Source of the DNA: Yinghuangia sp051388915
GTDB lineage: Bacteria > Actinomycetota > Actinomycetes > Streptomycetales > Streptomycetaceae
DNA: 64,000 nt
Reading direction: 5' to 3'
NCBI RefSeq assembly: GCF_051388915.1
Contig: NZ_JBPKBH010000019.1
Location: 1 to 64,000 of the forward strand
Positions 63,238 to 64,000 of the stretch are shown here, piece by piece. The stretch's first letter is position 1. The number at the start of each line of letters is the position of its first letter. The position numbers and the translations under genes are program-made. Below the pieces are notes generated by a model. It had not been told where the DNA came from and made no database searches. It saw only the letters and a list, made by a program, of their open reading frames with translations.

Positions 63238-64000
63238 TCAGACCCGTTCGAGGACGACGGCCAGCCCCTGCCCGCCGCCGATGCACATGGTCTCCAGCCC
63301 GTACCGGGCGTTGCGACGATGCATCTCACGGGCCAAGGTGGTGAGGATGCGGCATCCGGTGGCACCCACGGGATGCCCGAGGGAAATACCCGAGCCGTTG
63401 ACGTTGGTGCGTTCCCAGTCCTCGTCGGAGAACTTCCATTCGCGGGTGCAGGCCAGGACCTGCGCCGCGAACGCCTCGTTGAGCTCGATGAGATCCATGT
63501 CGGCCAGGTTCAGGTTCGCGCGGTCGAGCGCGGCCGCGGTCGCCGGTACCGGCCCGATGCCCATCGTCCGCGGCGGCACCCCGGCCACGGCCCAGGAAAC
63601 CAGTCGCACCAGCGGACGGATCCCCTGGCGCTCGGCGTGGTCGGCGGTGGTGACCAGACAGACCGACGCGCCGTCGTTCTGGCCGCTGGCATTGCCCGCC
63701 GTCACCGTCGCCTCCGCGTCCTCGCGAGACCGGACGGCACGCAGCGCGCCCAGCCGCTCAAGAGACGTGTCGTCGCGCGGATGCTCGTCGCGGTCGACCA
63801 CGGTCTCGCCGCGGCGGCCCGGCACGGTGACTGGAACGATCTCCTCCGCGAAACGCCCCTCGGCGTGAGCGGCCACGGCGCGTTGGTGGGAACGGAGCGC
63901 GAGCACGTCCTGCTCGTCACGTCCGATCGCGTACTCGCGACGCAAATTCTCGGCCGTCTCCAGCATGCCGCCGGGGACGGGGTGGTTGCGACCGCCCGCG
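63238..64000 (-). CDS. Thiolase (acetyl-CoA acyltransferase), cut by window edge
   Basis: The frame is open to the end of the window and includes residues before the ATG at 63966 (GRNHPVPGGM), so the gene continues to the right. Visible parts are MLETAENLRREYAIGRDEQD, then TAGNASGQNDGASVC, NLADMDLIELNEAFAAQVLA, SLGHPVGATGCRIL (catalytic His) and ETMCIGGGQGLAVVLERV (second Cys). The N-terminal acyl-binding Cys is outside. It resembles the FadA type and is the first gene of the thiolase-LLM-amidohydrolase unit. Confidence 0.9.
   Translation of the reverse strand, partial: AGGRNHPVPGGMLETAENLRREYAIGRDEQDVLALRSHQRAVAAHAEGRFAEEIVPVTVPGRRGETVVDRDEHPRDDTSLERLGALRAVRSREDAEATVTAGNASGQNDGASVCLVTTADHAERQGIRPLVRLVSWAVAGVPPRTMGIGPVPATAAALDRANLNLADMDLIELNEAFAAQVLACTREWKFSDEDWERTNVNGSGISLGHPVGATGCRILTTLAREMHRRNARYGLETMCIGGGQGLAVVLERV

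Noticed and set aside
1..64000. CRISPR arrays, rRNA genes or complete tRNA genes
   Set aside because: I saw no regularly spaced direct repeats, no rRNA-like sequence and no complete tRNA in the window.

Overview
This window is a high-GC actinomycete draft scaffold, most likely from a Streptomyces-like member of the Streptomycetaceae. Coding bias is strong (G/C at third positions), GTG starts are common, a RacP/DUF6192 pair is present, and there is a 3' fragment of an actinomycete-type tRNA-Pro. Four runs of N (1728-1889, 18925-19007, 40886-41005, 53725-53863) are assembly gaps, and two of them are preceded by artefactual poly-G.

Region 1 (1-16 kb) is mobile or accessory DNA: a DUF6461-like gene, an IS5 transposase cut by a gap, a RacP/DUF6192 pair, a small zinc-finger protein, a predicted PD-(D/E)xK nuclease of possible defence function, a membrane-tethered sigma factor, a zinc-finger serine recombinase beside an N-terminally truncated UvrD-like helicase/nuclease, an HNH protein, a TPR-like protein and a broken GTPase.

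Region 2 (16.3-28 kb) is the most notable part. It is a defence island with two CBASS modules head to tail on the plus strand. Module A is CD-NTase, E2-E1 fusion (Cap2) and HNH-SAVED nuclease. Module B is patatin phospholipase, a second CD-NTase and a stand-alone E2. No Cap3/JAB protease is visible. A STAS/winged-helix protein and a STAS/GHKL ATPase are encoded divergently upstream. The island is followed by an excisionase-like gene, a tyrosine integrase and a tRNA-Pro att remnant at 27134-27175, so the island looks like the integrase end of a tRNA-integrated element. A decayed integrase-core transposase lies just outside the att site.

Region 3 (28.3-42 kb) holds a large secreted RHS/YD-repeat polymorphic toxin with a HINT domain and a deaminase-like C-terminal toxin. 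Its probable immunity gene is immediately downstream. A divergent 1553-residue secreted FG-GAP/LGFP protein and a lipoprotein follow.

Region 4 (42-45 kb) has a YaaC-like gene and a transposase graveyard that truncates a TetR regulator.

Region 5 (45-64 kb) is a CoA-thioester catabolic cluster: FadR-type GntR regulator, SRPBCC protein, acyl-CoA dehydrogenase, two thiolases, 3-hydroxyacyl-CoA dehydrogenase, TesB thioesterase, two family-5 solute-binding lipoproteins without visible permeases, a [3Fe-4S] ferredoxin, a CaiB-type CoA transferase, a SpoIIE-type phosphatase, a ThDP-fold protein lacking its cofactor motif, an amidohydrolase and an F420-type LLM oxidoreductase. Several promoters here share AT-rich palindromes (TAGTA..TACTA and TGTATnC), which suggests local co-regulation. 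The substrate cannot be read from the sequence; an acyl, alicyclic or aromatic acid is plausible.
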